NCBI GenBank assembly: GCA_045596745.1 | Contig: JAZODA010000055.1 | Coordinates: forward strand, 12,939-76,938 | Direction of reading: 5' to 3' | DNA: 64,000 nucleotides | From: RGIG3009 sp045596745 | Lineage (GTDB): Bacteria > Bacillota > Clostridia > Oscillospirales > Acutalibacteraceae | Part shown: positions 51,038-57,947 of the stretch, piece by piece | Layout: every line of letters begins with the position of its first letter | Position numbering within the stretch: the first letter of the stretch is position 1 | Program-made: the position numbers and the translations under genes | The notes under the pieces: generated by a model | The model's input: only the letters and a program-made list of their open reading frames with translations | Told to the model about the DNA's origin: nothing | Database searches by the model: none

Positions 51038-51808
51038 ATGAAGATTTTATGTGTCGGTGATGTTGTCGGTTCGGCCGGCTGCCGTCATCTTGAGCGGGTG
51101 CTGCCGACGATCAAGCGGCAGTATGCGGTGGATGTCTGCATCGTCAACGGCGAAAACTCCGCGGATGGGAACGGTATTCTGCCGTCCTCGGCGCAGTCGC
51201 TGTTTCAGTTCGGCGCGGACGTTGTGACGACCGGCAATCATGTGTTTCATCGTCGCGAGATTTATGACACGCTGGAGGAGAAAAACGGTGTCGTTCGCCC
51301 GGCAAACTTTCCTGCCTCGGCGCCCGGTTGCGGTGTGTTTGTGGTGGATAAAGGACGGTATCAGGTGGCGGTTATCAACCTGATGGGACAGGTGTATATG
51401 GACACGCTGGCGTGCCCGTTTGAGACACTGGACGCACTGCTTTCGGACAACTCGTTGCCGCGTTGCCGTATTGTGGATTTCCACGCGGAAGCGACAGCGG
51501 AGAAAAAGGCGCTTGCCTATTATGCCGACGGTCGCATCAGCGCGTTGTTCGGCACTCATACGCACGTGCAAACCGCCGATGAGCAGATTCTGCCGGGTGG
51601 CACAGGCTTTATTTCGGATGTGGGTATGACAGGACCGACGGCTTCGGTTTTGGGCATCCGTCCCGAGCTGGCGGTGGAGAAAATGCGCAGCAAAATGCCG
51701 GTGCGTTTTGCGGTGGCGGAAGGGCCGTGCTGTATGGATGCGGTGCTGCTTACGATTGATCCCGCGAGCGGCAAAACCACAGCGATTGAGCGACTGCGCA
51801 TCGAGTAA
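51038..51808 (+). CDS. ymdB: YmdB-family metallophosphoesterase
   Basis: A 256-residue calcineurin-like phosphoesterase of the YmdB family, which hydrolyses 2',3'-cyclic nucleotides and affects biofilm and sporulation choice in Bacillus. Motifs are VGDVVGSAG, CIVNGENSADG (metal-binding Asn-Glu), TTGNHVFHRRE, DFHAEATAEKKAL and FGTHTHVQTAD. It follows rny, the same order as in Bacillus. The ATG at 51038 follows GGAAAGAGG. Confidence 0.94.
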   Translation: MKILCVGDVVGSAGCRHLERVLPTIKRQYAVDVCIVNGENSADGNGILPSSAQSLFQFGADVVTTGNHVFHRREIYDTLEEKNGVVRPANFPASAPGCGVFVVDKGRYQVAVINLMGQVYMDTLACPFETLDALLSDNSLPRCRIVDFHAEATAEKKALAYYADGRISALFGTHTHVQTADEQILPGGTGFISDVGMTGPTASVLGIRPELAVEKMRSKMPVRFAVAEGPCCMDAVLLTIDPASGKTTAIERLRIE

Positions 51809-51814
51809 AATATC

Positions 51815-51843
51815 TTGCCTTTTTTTGCAAAAAATGCTATACT
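51815..51843 (+). promoter_or_regulatory. Promoter of the tepA-ftsK group
   Basis: -35 TTGCCT (51815-51820), 17-base spacer, -10 TATACT (51838-51843). Confidence 0.55.
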
Positions 51844-51910
51844 GACTATAGGTGTACGGTTGAGTATGTTTTGCCTGTTTTCGGTCACAATAGTTTCCGG
51901 AGGCGATGAA

Positions 51911-52618
51911 ATGGCAAAGCAGCATACGCAGACGGTCGAAGCCGATGAAAAGCGTCCTGCACAGGTTCTGCAACAGGATTTGAAGGACGTTGTGGAAAAC
52001 GGTTCGGTCACCACCGAAGGTGGTCGGCACACCATTCATTGTCTGACGATTATCGGGCAGATTGAAGGGCATTACGCCCTGCCGAGCGATAACAAAACCA
52101 CCAAGTATGAGCATGTTCTGCCGCAACTGATTGCCATTGAGGAAAGCCGCGATATTCAGGGGCTGCTGATTCTGCTGAACACCGTGGGCGGCGATATCGA
52201 GGCAGGGCTGGCCTTGGCGGAGATGATTTCCGGTATGACGAAACCGACGGTTTCGCTCGTGCTGGGTGGGGGACATTCCATCGGCGTGCCGTTGGCGGTG
52301 TCCGCCAAGCGTTCTTTTATCGCGCCGTCTGCGACGATGACGATTCATCCGGTGCGGATTAACGGTCTCGTGTTGGGCGTGCCGCAGGCGTTTTTGCATT
52401 TTCAACGAATGCAGGAACGCATCATTCGCTTCGTTACCGAACATTCGCGCATTTCGCACGATGCGTTTTTGCAGTTGTGTATGAAAACGGATGAAATGAC
52501 CACCGATATGGGGAGCGTGCTGGATGGTACTGCCGCCGTGGAGGTGGGGCTCATCGACGAGTTGGGGTCGCTGTCGGATGCGCTGGCAGCTCTGCACGAA
52601 ATGATTGATGCAAAATAG
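51911..52618 (+). CDS. ClpP-family serine protease, TepA/YmfB type
   Basis: A 235-residue member of the ClpP fold. VGGDIEAGLALAEMI is the substrate loop, GGGHSIGVPLAV holds the nucleophile Ser and MTIHPVRI the catalytic His; VGLIDELG is the usual end of the fold. It belongs to the TepA branch (translocation-enhancing protein), which has no Clp ATPase partner established. In Bacillus the gene also lies just upstream of spoIIIE, as here. The ATG at 51911 follows GGAGG. Confidence 0.9.
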   Translation: MAKQHTQTVEADEKRPAQVLQQDLKDVVENGSVTTEGGRHTIHCLTIIGQIEGHYALPSDNKTTKYEHVLPQLIAIEESRDIQGLLILLNTVGGDIEAGLALAEMISGMTKPTVSLVLGGGHSIGVPLAVSAKRSFIAPSATMTIHPVRINGLVLGVPQAFLHFQRMQERIIRFVTEHSRISHDAFLQLCMKTDEMTTDMGSVLDGTAAVEVGLIDELGSLSDALAALHEMIDAK

Positions 52619-52668
52619 CTTTTTCTTGCCGCTTTTGCGGTATTACATACAGAGAGGTGGGTCACGCG

Positions 52669-55104
52669 GTGGCTCAAAAACGACGGACTACAACCAAAAA
52701 GAAGACATCCTCCGGCAGAAGCACCACATCGGCGAAGGGTGGAGCGAAGCACGGTAAGCAGTCGAACGCGGCGGCGCAAAATGCCAAGCGTCAGACGAAG
52801 GCGGTGCTGCTGTTTGCTGTGGCGATTTTGATGTTCTGCTTGGCCATCATTCCCAGCGGCAGCTTGTGGGGTACGCTTCGTTCCTTGCTGCTCGGCTTCT
52901 TTGGCTTGGGCGCTTATGTCGTGCCGTTTTTGGTGGCATACATCGCGGTTGTCCGCGCGCTGGAACGGCCGTCGGAAAAGGCCAAGGCCATCATCTGGCA
53001 AAGCTCGACGTTGTTGCTTCTGCTGAGCACGACGGTGCAGATTTTTATTCAGGACGTTGCAACCATCTCTTACGACCAGGCGCTGATTGCTGCCTATCGT
53101 GCCGGTGGACTCTCCAGTGGCGCCGGTGCATTCGGTACGTTGCTCGGATATTGGCTGGAGCAGTGGTTCACCGATATCGGTGCCAAGGTTATCATTATTC
53201 TGCTCCTGTTTGTGTTCTTTATGGTTGTTACGGGCACTACTATCGTGGCGCTGCTCAAGACGCTGTGGAAGCCGGTACATAAGACCACCGAGTCGCTCAC
53301 GACGGCGGTGGAATCGGGATTCCAGCGCAAGAAGAAAGAACAAAAAATCGACGTGGAACTGGATGGCGAAGAGCCTCCCGTTGTGAAAGAAGAACCGGTT
53401 GTGGAAGTGCAGCCGGAGCCTGCGCCGGCGTTCGATAAGGTCGCTGAGGGCGTTGCCGAGATGGATGAGCCGGAAGAGGAAGAGATTCCGTTGCCGAGCG
53501 AAGCACCTGCGGAAGAGACTGAGCAGCCTGCTGAGCCGGAAGAAGAGTACGAAGAAGAAATCGAAGCGGAGATTGAGCCGGTTATCGAAGAGACCGAAGC
53601 CCCTGTGGTGGTGCCGGCAGAATATCGTTTCCCGCCGCTGACGCTGCTTAACGAATCCAAAGCGTCGGATAACGCCGCTGCGGCGCGCGAACAGAGCTCG
53701 ACTGCCGAGCTGCTCACGCAGACGCTTAAGGAATTCGGCGTTAACGCGAAAGTGATTGATGTGTCCCGCGGCCCGACGGTTACCCGTTACGAGCTGCAGC
53801 CCAGTGCAGGCGTGAAAATCAGCCGTATTACCGGCTTGTCGGATGATATTGCACTTCGTCTGGCAACCACCGGCGTGCGTATCGAAGCGCCGATTCCGAA
53901 CAAAGCGGCGGTCGGTATCGAAGTGCCGAACCGTGTTTCTGGTTCGGTCGGTCTGCGTGAATTGATTGATTCCCGTGAATTTTCGTCGGCGGAAAGCAAA
54001 CTGACGGTGGCGCTCGGTAAGGATATCGCCGGTCAGATTGTACTCGCTGACCTTGCGAAGATGCCGCACTTGTTGATTGCAGGTACGACAGGTTCCGGTA
54101 AATCGGTGTGTACCAACTCGATGATTCAGAGTATTCTGTTCCGCGCACGTCCCGATGAAGTGCGTATGCTGCTCATCGACCCGAAACAGGTCGAATTCGG
54201 CATTTACAACGGCATTCCGCATCTGCTGACGCCGGTCGTTACCGATCCGCGCAAGGCGGCGGGTGCGCTGGGTTGGGCGGTCAACGAAATGCTGCGCCGC
54301 TACCAGTTGTTCTCTGCCAACAATGTGCGTGATATCGGCACGTATAACGAGATGGCCCAGAAAACCGAAACGATGGAACGCCTGCCGCAGGTGCTGATTG
54401 TTATTGACGAGTTGGCGGACTTGATGATGGTTGCCGCCAACGCGGTGGAAAGCAACATCTGCCGTCTGGCACAGATGGCGCGTGCCGCCGGTATGCATCT
54501 GGTCATTGCGACCCAGCGTCCGTCGGTGGACGTTATCACCGGTCTTATCAAGGCAAACATTCCGTCGCGTCTGGCACTGACGGTGGCTTCCGCTGTGGAC
54601 TCGCGTACGATTCTGGATGCGGGCGGTGCGGAAAAGCTGCTGGGTAAGGGCGATATGTTGTTTATGCCGGTTGGCTTTGCCAAGCCGATGCGTGTACAGG
54701 GTTGCTTCGTCGGCAACCGCGAAGTGGAGTCGGTGGTGGAGTTCCTCAAGTCCACCGAATCCCAGCAGTATGACGAGGCGGTGGAGCAGGAGATTATCCG
54801 TCTGGCTCAGACTACCGAGAAAACGAACAGCCGTGGCGACGCGGATGACGAGGATGCCGAAGCCGGTGGCGGCGACGAGATGCTGCCGCAGGCAATCGAA
54901 GTGGTGGTGGAAGCCGGTATGGCGTCGACCTCGCTGCTTCAGCGCAAACTGCGTCTGGGATACGCCCGTGCCGGCCGTATCATCGACGAAATGGAAACGC
55001 GCGGCATCATCGGCCCGCACGAGGGCAGTAAACCTCGTCAGGTGCTGATTACGCGTCAGCAGTGGCTGGAAATGAATATGAATCGTCCCGATGATGAAAC
55101 ATAA
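52669..55104 (+). CDS. DNA translocase FtsK/SpoIIIE
   Basis: An 811-residue membrane-anchored DNA pump that moves DNA through the division or sporulation septum. A basic, Lys/Thr/Ser-rich N-terminus is followed by four membrane helices (about residues 45-205), a Pro/Glu-rich acidic linker to about residue 325, and the RecA-like motor: Walker A AGTTGSGKSVCTNS, Walker B VLIVIDELADLMM, and ATQRPSVDVITGLIKANIPSR. The C-terminal winged-helix gamma domain reads the octamer polarity sequences. The GTG at 52669 follows GAGAGG; a GTG four codons upstream is possible. Confidence 0.95.
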   Translation: MAQKRRTTTKKKTSSGRSTTSAKGGAKHGKQSNAAAQNAKRQTKAVLLFAVAILMFCLAIIPSGSLWGTLRSLLLGFFGLGAYVVPFLVAYIAVVRALERPSEKAKAIIWQSSTLLLLLSTTVQIFIQDVATISYDQALIAAYRAGGLSSGAGAFGTLLGYWLEQWFTDIGAKVIIILLLFVFFMVVTGTTIVALLKTLWKPVHKTTESLTTAVESGFQRKKKEQKIDVELDGEEPPVVKEEPVVEVQPEPAPAFDKVAEGVAEMDEPEEEEIPLPSEAPAEETEQPAEPEEEYEEEIEAEIEPVIEETEAPVVVPAEYRFPPLTLLNESKASDNAAAAREQSSTAELLTQTLKEFGVNAKVIDVSRGPTVTRYELQPSAGVKISRITGLSDDIALRLATTGVRIEAPIPNKAAVGIEVPNRVSGSVGLRELIDSREFSSAESKLTVALGKDIAGQIVLADLAKMPHLLIAGTTGSGKSVCTNSMIQSILFRARPDEVRMLLIDPKQVEFGIYNGIPHLLTPVVTDPRKAAGALGWAVNEMLRRYQLFSANNVRDIGTYNEMAQKTETMERLPQVLIVIDELADLMMVAANAVESNICRLAQMARAAGMHLVIATQRPSVDVITGLIKANIPSRLALTVASAVDSRTILDAGGAEKLLGKGDMLFMPVGFAKPMRVQGCFVGNREVESVVEFLKSTESQQYDEAVEQEIIRLAQTTEKTNSRGDADDEDAEAGGGDEMLPQAIEVVVEAGMASTSLLQRKLRLGYARAGRIIDEMETRGIIGPHEGSKPRQVLITRQQWLEMNMNRPDDET

Positions 55105-56056
55105 GCTTGGCAAGTACAAAAAGCCGCTGATTGTGTGCGTATCGATTCTGCTGTCGGTGGTGCTTCTCTTCAGTGTGCTGGTCACGGTGAGTGACGTGTA
55201 CGACTTGGGATTTCTTCCGACGTGGAACGACATTTTCGCGTCAGCCGGGTTGTCCGAGCCGAAGACGTCCGAGAATGAACTGCGCGTCACTTTCTTCAAC
55301 GTCGGCAACGCCGATTGCACCTTGATTCAAACCGGCGAATATACGGCGCTGATTGATGCGGGTGATCACGAGGATGGCGGCAAATTGGTTGAGACACTGC
55401 GTCTCTCGGGTATCGAACGGCTGGATGTGGTGATTGCCACGCATATGGATGCCGACCACATCGGTGGTATGGCGGACATTGTTCGGGCGTTTGATGTGGG
55501 TTCGTTCCTGACTTCACCGATAGACGATGGCGCTACACGCGATAACCGTGTGTACGAAAACCTTATGACAGCGTTGGAAGAAAAGGCGATTGCCATAACC
55601 ACTGCCAAGGTGGGCAATGTCGTATCGATAGGGAAAGCCCGACTGGAGGTGCTCAGCGGTCGGCGTTTGTTTGAAAGCGGCAACGATAATTCGATTGTGT
55701 GTCGGCTGGCGTTCGGGGAGCATGCGTTCCTGTTTATGGGTGATGTCAGCAAAACCGTCGAATGCAATTTGCTCAATGACGGCGCCAATGTTGAGGCGGA
55801 TGTCATTAAGTTGGCGCATCACGGCAGCAACACTTCCAGCGATGAGCGGCTTATCCGTCGTGCGGCAGCGCGGTATGCGGTGATTACCTGCGGCGGAAAG
55901 CAGGAGCAAGTTGAGCTTTTACAAGAGACACTCGAAACGCTCGCGGAGTATTCGGTTGTTCCGTTCCGCAGCGATCTTCACGGAGATATTGTTTTTATCA
56001 GTGACGGTGAAACGCTTACCGTCGAGACCGAGTGGCAGGTCGGAAATGCCGCATAA
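55091..56056 (+). CDS. Secreted/anchored ComEC-like metallo-beta-lactamase-fold hydrolase
   Basis: A 321-residue protein with an N-terminal membrane helix (PLIVCVSILLSVVLLFSVLV), then a metallo-beta-lactamase domain on the outside. VTFFNVGNADCTLIQT, THMDADHIGG (metal ligands), SIVCRLAFGEHAFLFMGD and IKLAHHGSNTS match the catalytic domain of ComEC-type nucleases and related phosphodiesterases. It has no ComEC channel. Substrate unknown; DNA or phospho-compounds are possible. Its start overlaps the end of the FtsK gene by 14 bases, suggesting co-expression. Confidence 0.85.
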   Translation: MMKHKLGKYKKPLIVCVSILLSVVLLFSVLVTVSDVYDLGFLPTWNDIFASAGLSEPKTSENELRVTFFNVGNADCTLIQTGEYTALIDAGDHEDGGKLVETLRLSGIERLDVVIATHMDADHIGGMADIVRAFDVGSFLTSPIDDGATRDNRVYENLMTALEEKAIAITTAKVGNVVSIGKARLEVLSGRRLFESGNDNSIVCRLAFGEHAFLFMGDVSKTVECNLLNDGANVEADVIKLAHHGSNTSSDERLIRRAAARYAVITCGGKQEQVELLQETLETLAEYSVVPFRSDLHGDIVFISDGETLTVETEWQVGNAA

Positions 56057-56149
56057 CAACAGAAGATCAACAGGTATCGGCGACGGTGCTTGTGGTCGAT
56101 ATAGTGTAAGCGGAAGCAATTCTGTGCACAAAAGAAAGGATGGTAACAC

Positions 56150-56311
56150 ATGAAAAAGGCACTGGCTATTATCGCGGCTCTGGCTGCAATCGGCGGCGCG
56201 CTGTGGATTATCCTGCGCAAGCTGAAGGAGCGTAAGCTTCTGATGTCCGAAGAGTTTGATGATGAGGAAACCATCATCATCGAGGACGAAGAAGAGGCGA
56301 AGGCGGAGTAA
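56150..56311 (+). CDS. 53-residue membrane-anchored acidic protein
   Basis: ATG at 56150 after AAAGGATGG. MKKALAIIAALAAIGGALWI is one membrane helix, then a basic stretch (RKLKERK) and an acidic tail made mostly of Glu, Asp and Ile. A single-pass protein with a cytoplasmic acidic tail, of no recognised family. The stop shares a base with the ATG of tcdA, so it is translated from the same mRNA. Confidence 0.7.
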   Translation: MKKALAIIAALAAIGGALWIILRKLKERKLLMSEEFDDEETIIIEDEEEAKAE

Positions 56312-57027
56312 TGATAGGGGAAACCCTGTCACGCACGGCGCTACTGCTGGGTGAAGAGGCGATACAACGCCTTGTCGGCAGTCGCGTGGCGGTGTTTGGC
56401 ATCGGCGGTGTTGGCGGCCATACTGCGGAAGCGTTGGCACGTAGCGGCGTCGGTGCGCTGGATTTGTTTGACAACGATACGGTGTCGTTGTCCAATATCA
56501 ATCGTCAAATCGTTGCGCTGCACAGCACGGTCGGTCGCTTCAAGACTGAGGTGATGGCAGAGCGCATTCGTGACATTCGTCCCGAAACGATTGTGACGGA
56601 ACACCGCTGTTTTTTCCTGCCTGAGAATGCGGAACAATACGATTTTTCGCAGTACGATTTCATTGTGGATGCCGTGGATACGGTATCTGCTAAGCTTGCT
56701 ATTGCCGAAAAAGCGCTGGAGGCAGGTGTACCGGTTATCAGTTGTATGGGGACGGGGAACAAGCTTGACCCATCGCTATTGCAGCTGACCGACATTTCAA
56801 AAACCTCCGGATGTCCGCTGGCGCGTGTGATGCGGCGAGAATTGCGGGCGCGTGGGATAGAGCATCTGCAGGTGCTGTATTCTACCGAACCTGTACAACC
56901 TCACCGTATGGCCGACACCGAGACCAAAGGCGCGCATCCCGTGCCGGGAAGCACCGCATTTGTGCCGTCGGTAGCCGGTCTGATGATCGCCGCCGAGGTA
57001 GTGAAAACGTTGGCAAAAACCGAATGA
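56311..57027 (+). CDS. tcdA: tRNA threonylcarbamoyladenosine dehydratase
   Basis: E1-like ThiF/MoeB-fold enzyme of 238 residues that uses ATP to cyclise t6A to ct6A at tRNA position 37. The nucleotide-binding loop GIGGVGGHTAEALARSG and the FDNDTVSLSNINRQ segment are diagnostic. The family Cys region is SKTSGCPLARVMRREL, followed by YSTEPVQP. It starts directly at the stop of the micro-gene before it. Confidence 0.92.
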   Translation: MIGETLSRTALLLGEEAIQRLVGSRVAVFGIGGVGGHTAEALARSGVGALDLFDNDTVSLSNINRQIVALHSTVGRFKTEVMAERIRDIRPETIVTEHRCFFLPENAEQYDFSQYDFIVDAVDTVSAKLAIAEKALEAGVPVISCMGTGNKLDPSLLQLTDISKTSGCPLARVMRRELRARGIEHLQVLYSTEPVQPHRMADTETKGAHPVPGSTAFVPSVAGLMIAAEVVKTLAKTE

Positions 57028-57028
57028 A

Positions 57029-57065
57029 CAAAGCCCCCATCCGAACGGATGGGGGCTTTGCTGTT
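57029..57065. terminator. Shared bidirectional terminator of tcdA and the Cys-rich gene
   Basis: CAAAGCCCCCATCC / GGATGGGGGCTTTG, perfect 14-bp stem with GAAC loop and a T-rich tail (CTGTTTTT). Confidence 0.9.
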
Positions 57066-57066
57066 T

Positions 57067-57861
57067 TTAGCAGCCGCAGTGGTCGTCGCCTTTGGGCGGG
57101 AAGAACTCGTCTACGGGGAAACACATTTTTTTGAACATATCGCAGGGGTTTTCGGTGTTCGCGCAGCATTCCTTGGATGGCATACAGAAGTCGTAAATCG
57201 GCATCAGCATTTGCACGTTGCGGATGAGCTGTACGATGGTGAAGATACCGAGCGACACCAGAACCAGTTTGTTGCACTGTTCCACAAAGTTGCCGCCGTA
57301 CTCCTCGCAAACGCAAGCGGGGATGCAGGACGAAGCGCAATCGCAGCGACAACCGCATTCGCAGCGTTCCACCAGACGCGCCGCCAGCACGACAGGCTCA
57401 GCCACCTGCACGCAGCAGCGCGGCATATTGCGAGTGGGCATTTCCTGGTGATGGTCGCACTGTTCGGGGGTGAACTCGCTGGTAAACACCTTGACGTTAC
57501 CCTCGCTGCCGAACAGAATCACCTTTTTCTGGAACATCGCGACACCGCGTACGATGCAGCAGCCCGTGCCGTGGCCGGAGTATACCTCCAGTGTGACGCC
57601 GAAGAAGAAGGTGATGTCGCAAGAGTAGTAGCCGCGGTTGAACGGCAATGCTTCAACATCGATATAGGTGTTGATAACCTCTGCCTTTTTGGCACGGATG
57701 CTGACGGCGTGGTCGATTACCATCTGGTCGCGTTCGGTGAAGAACAGGCGCAGATCTTCCAGGCAGTCTTTATCGGAGCAGCTGTCATAGACGCGGCCCG
57801 CATCCACGCATACGGCTTCTTTACAACCGTTGTTTGATGTGTATCTGTTGTTATCCGCCAT
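57067..57861 (-). CDS. Cys-rich protein of unknown function (26 Cys in 264 residues)
   Basis: A 264-residue protein without signal peptide. The first 120 residues form a beta-rich part (INTYIDVEALPFNRGYYSCD, then FFFGVTLEVYSGHGTGCC). The middle has a dense cluster CECGCRCDCASSCIPACVC, followed by a hydrophobic segment (LVLVSLGIFTIVQLI) and a Cys-rich end finishing in HCGC. I do not recognise a named family; Cys-rich, cross-linkable proteins of this kind are common in spore coats, but that is inference. The ATG at 57861 follows AGGAGG, which is buried in a long hairpin. Confidence 0.75.
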   Translation of the reverse strand: MADNNRYTSNNGCKEAVCVDAGRVYDSCSDKDCLEDLRLFFTERDQMVIDHAVSIRAKKAEVINTYIDVEALPFNRGYYSCDITFFFGVTLEVYSGHGTGCCIVRGVAMFQKKVILFGSEGNVKVFTSEFTPEQCDHHQEMPTRNMPRCCVQVAEPVVLAARLVERCECGCRCDCASSCIPACVCEEYGGNFVEQCNKLVLVSLGIFTIVQLIRNVQMLMPIYDFCMPSKECCANTENPCDMFKKMCFPVDEFFPPKGDDHCGC

Positions 57862-57868
57862 TAAAAAT

Positions 57869-57937
57869 CCTCCTATGTCACATGATGGGGTCTGCAGTGG
57901 TGCAAGGCCCTTCACTGCCATCATATGACACAGGAGG
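57869..57937 (-). promoter_or_regulatory. Long hairpin sequestering the Cys-rich gene's ribosome-binding site; possible pcrA terminator
   Basis: Arms of 20 bp at 57918-57937 and 57869-57888 match at 18 positions. The inner arms CACTGC/GCAGTG (57913-57918, 57894-57899) also pair. On the minus-strand RNA the first arm begins CCUCCU and the last ends AGGAGG, the ribosome-binding site, then AUUUUUAAUG. It starts 10 bases after the pcrA stop. A sigma-K-like pattern (AC - 16 bases - CATATGATG, -10 at 57927-57919) would start RNA after the first arm. Confidence 0.7.
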
Positions 57938-57947
57938 TGTTTTGTGC

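Noticed and set aside
52402..55320. A 972-codon open frame on the minus strand opposite the FtsK gene
   Set aside because: Same antisense artefact: the plus-strand protein has all FtsK motifs, while the minus-strand product shows no recognisable domain.
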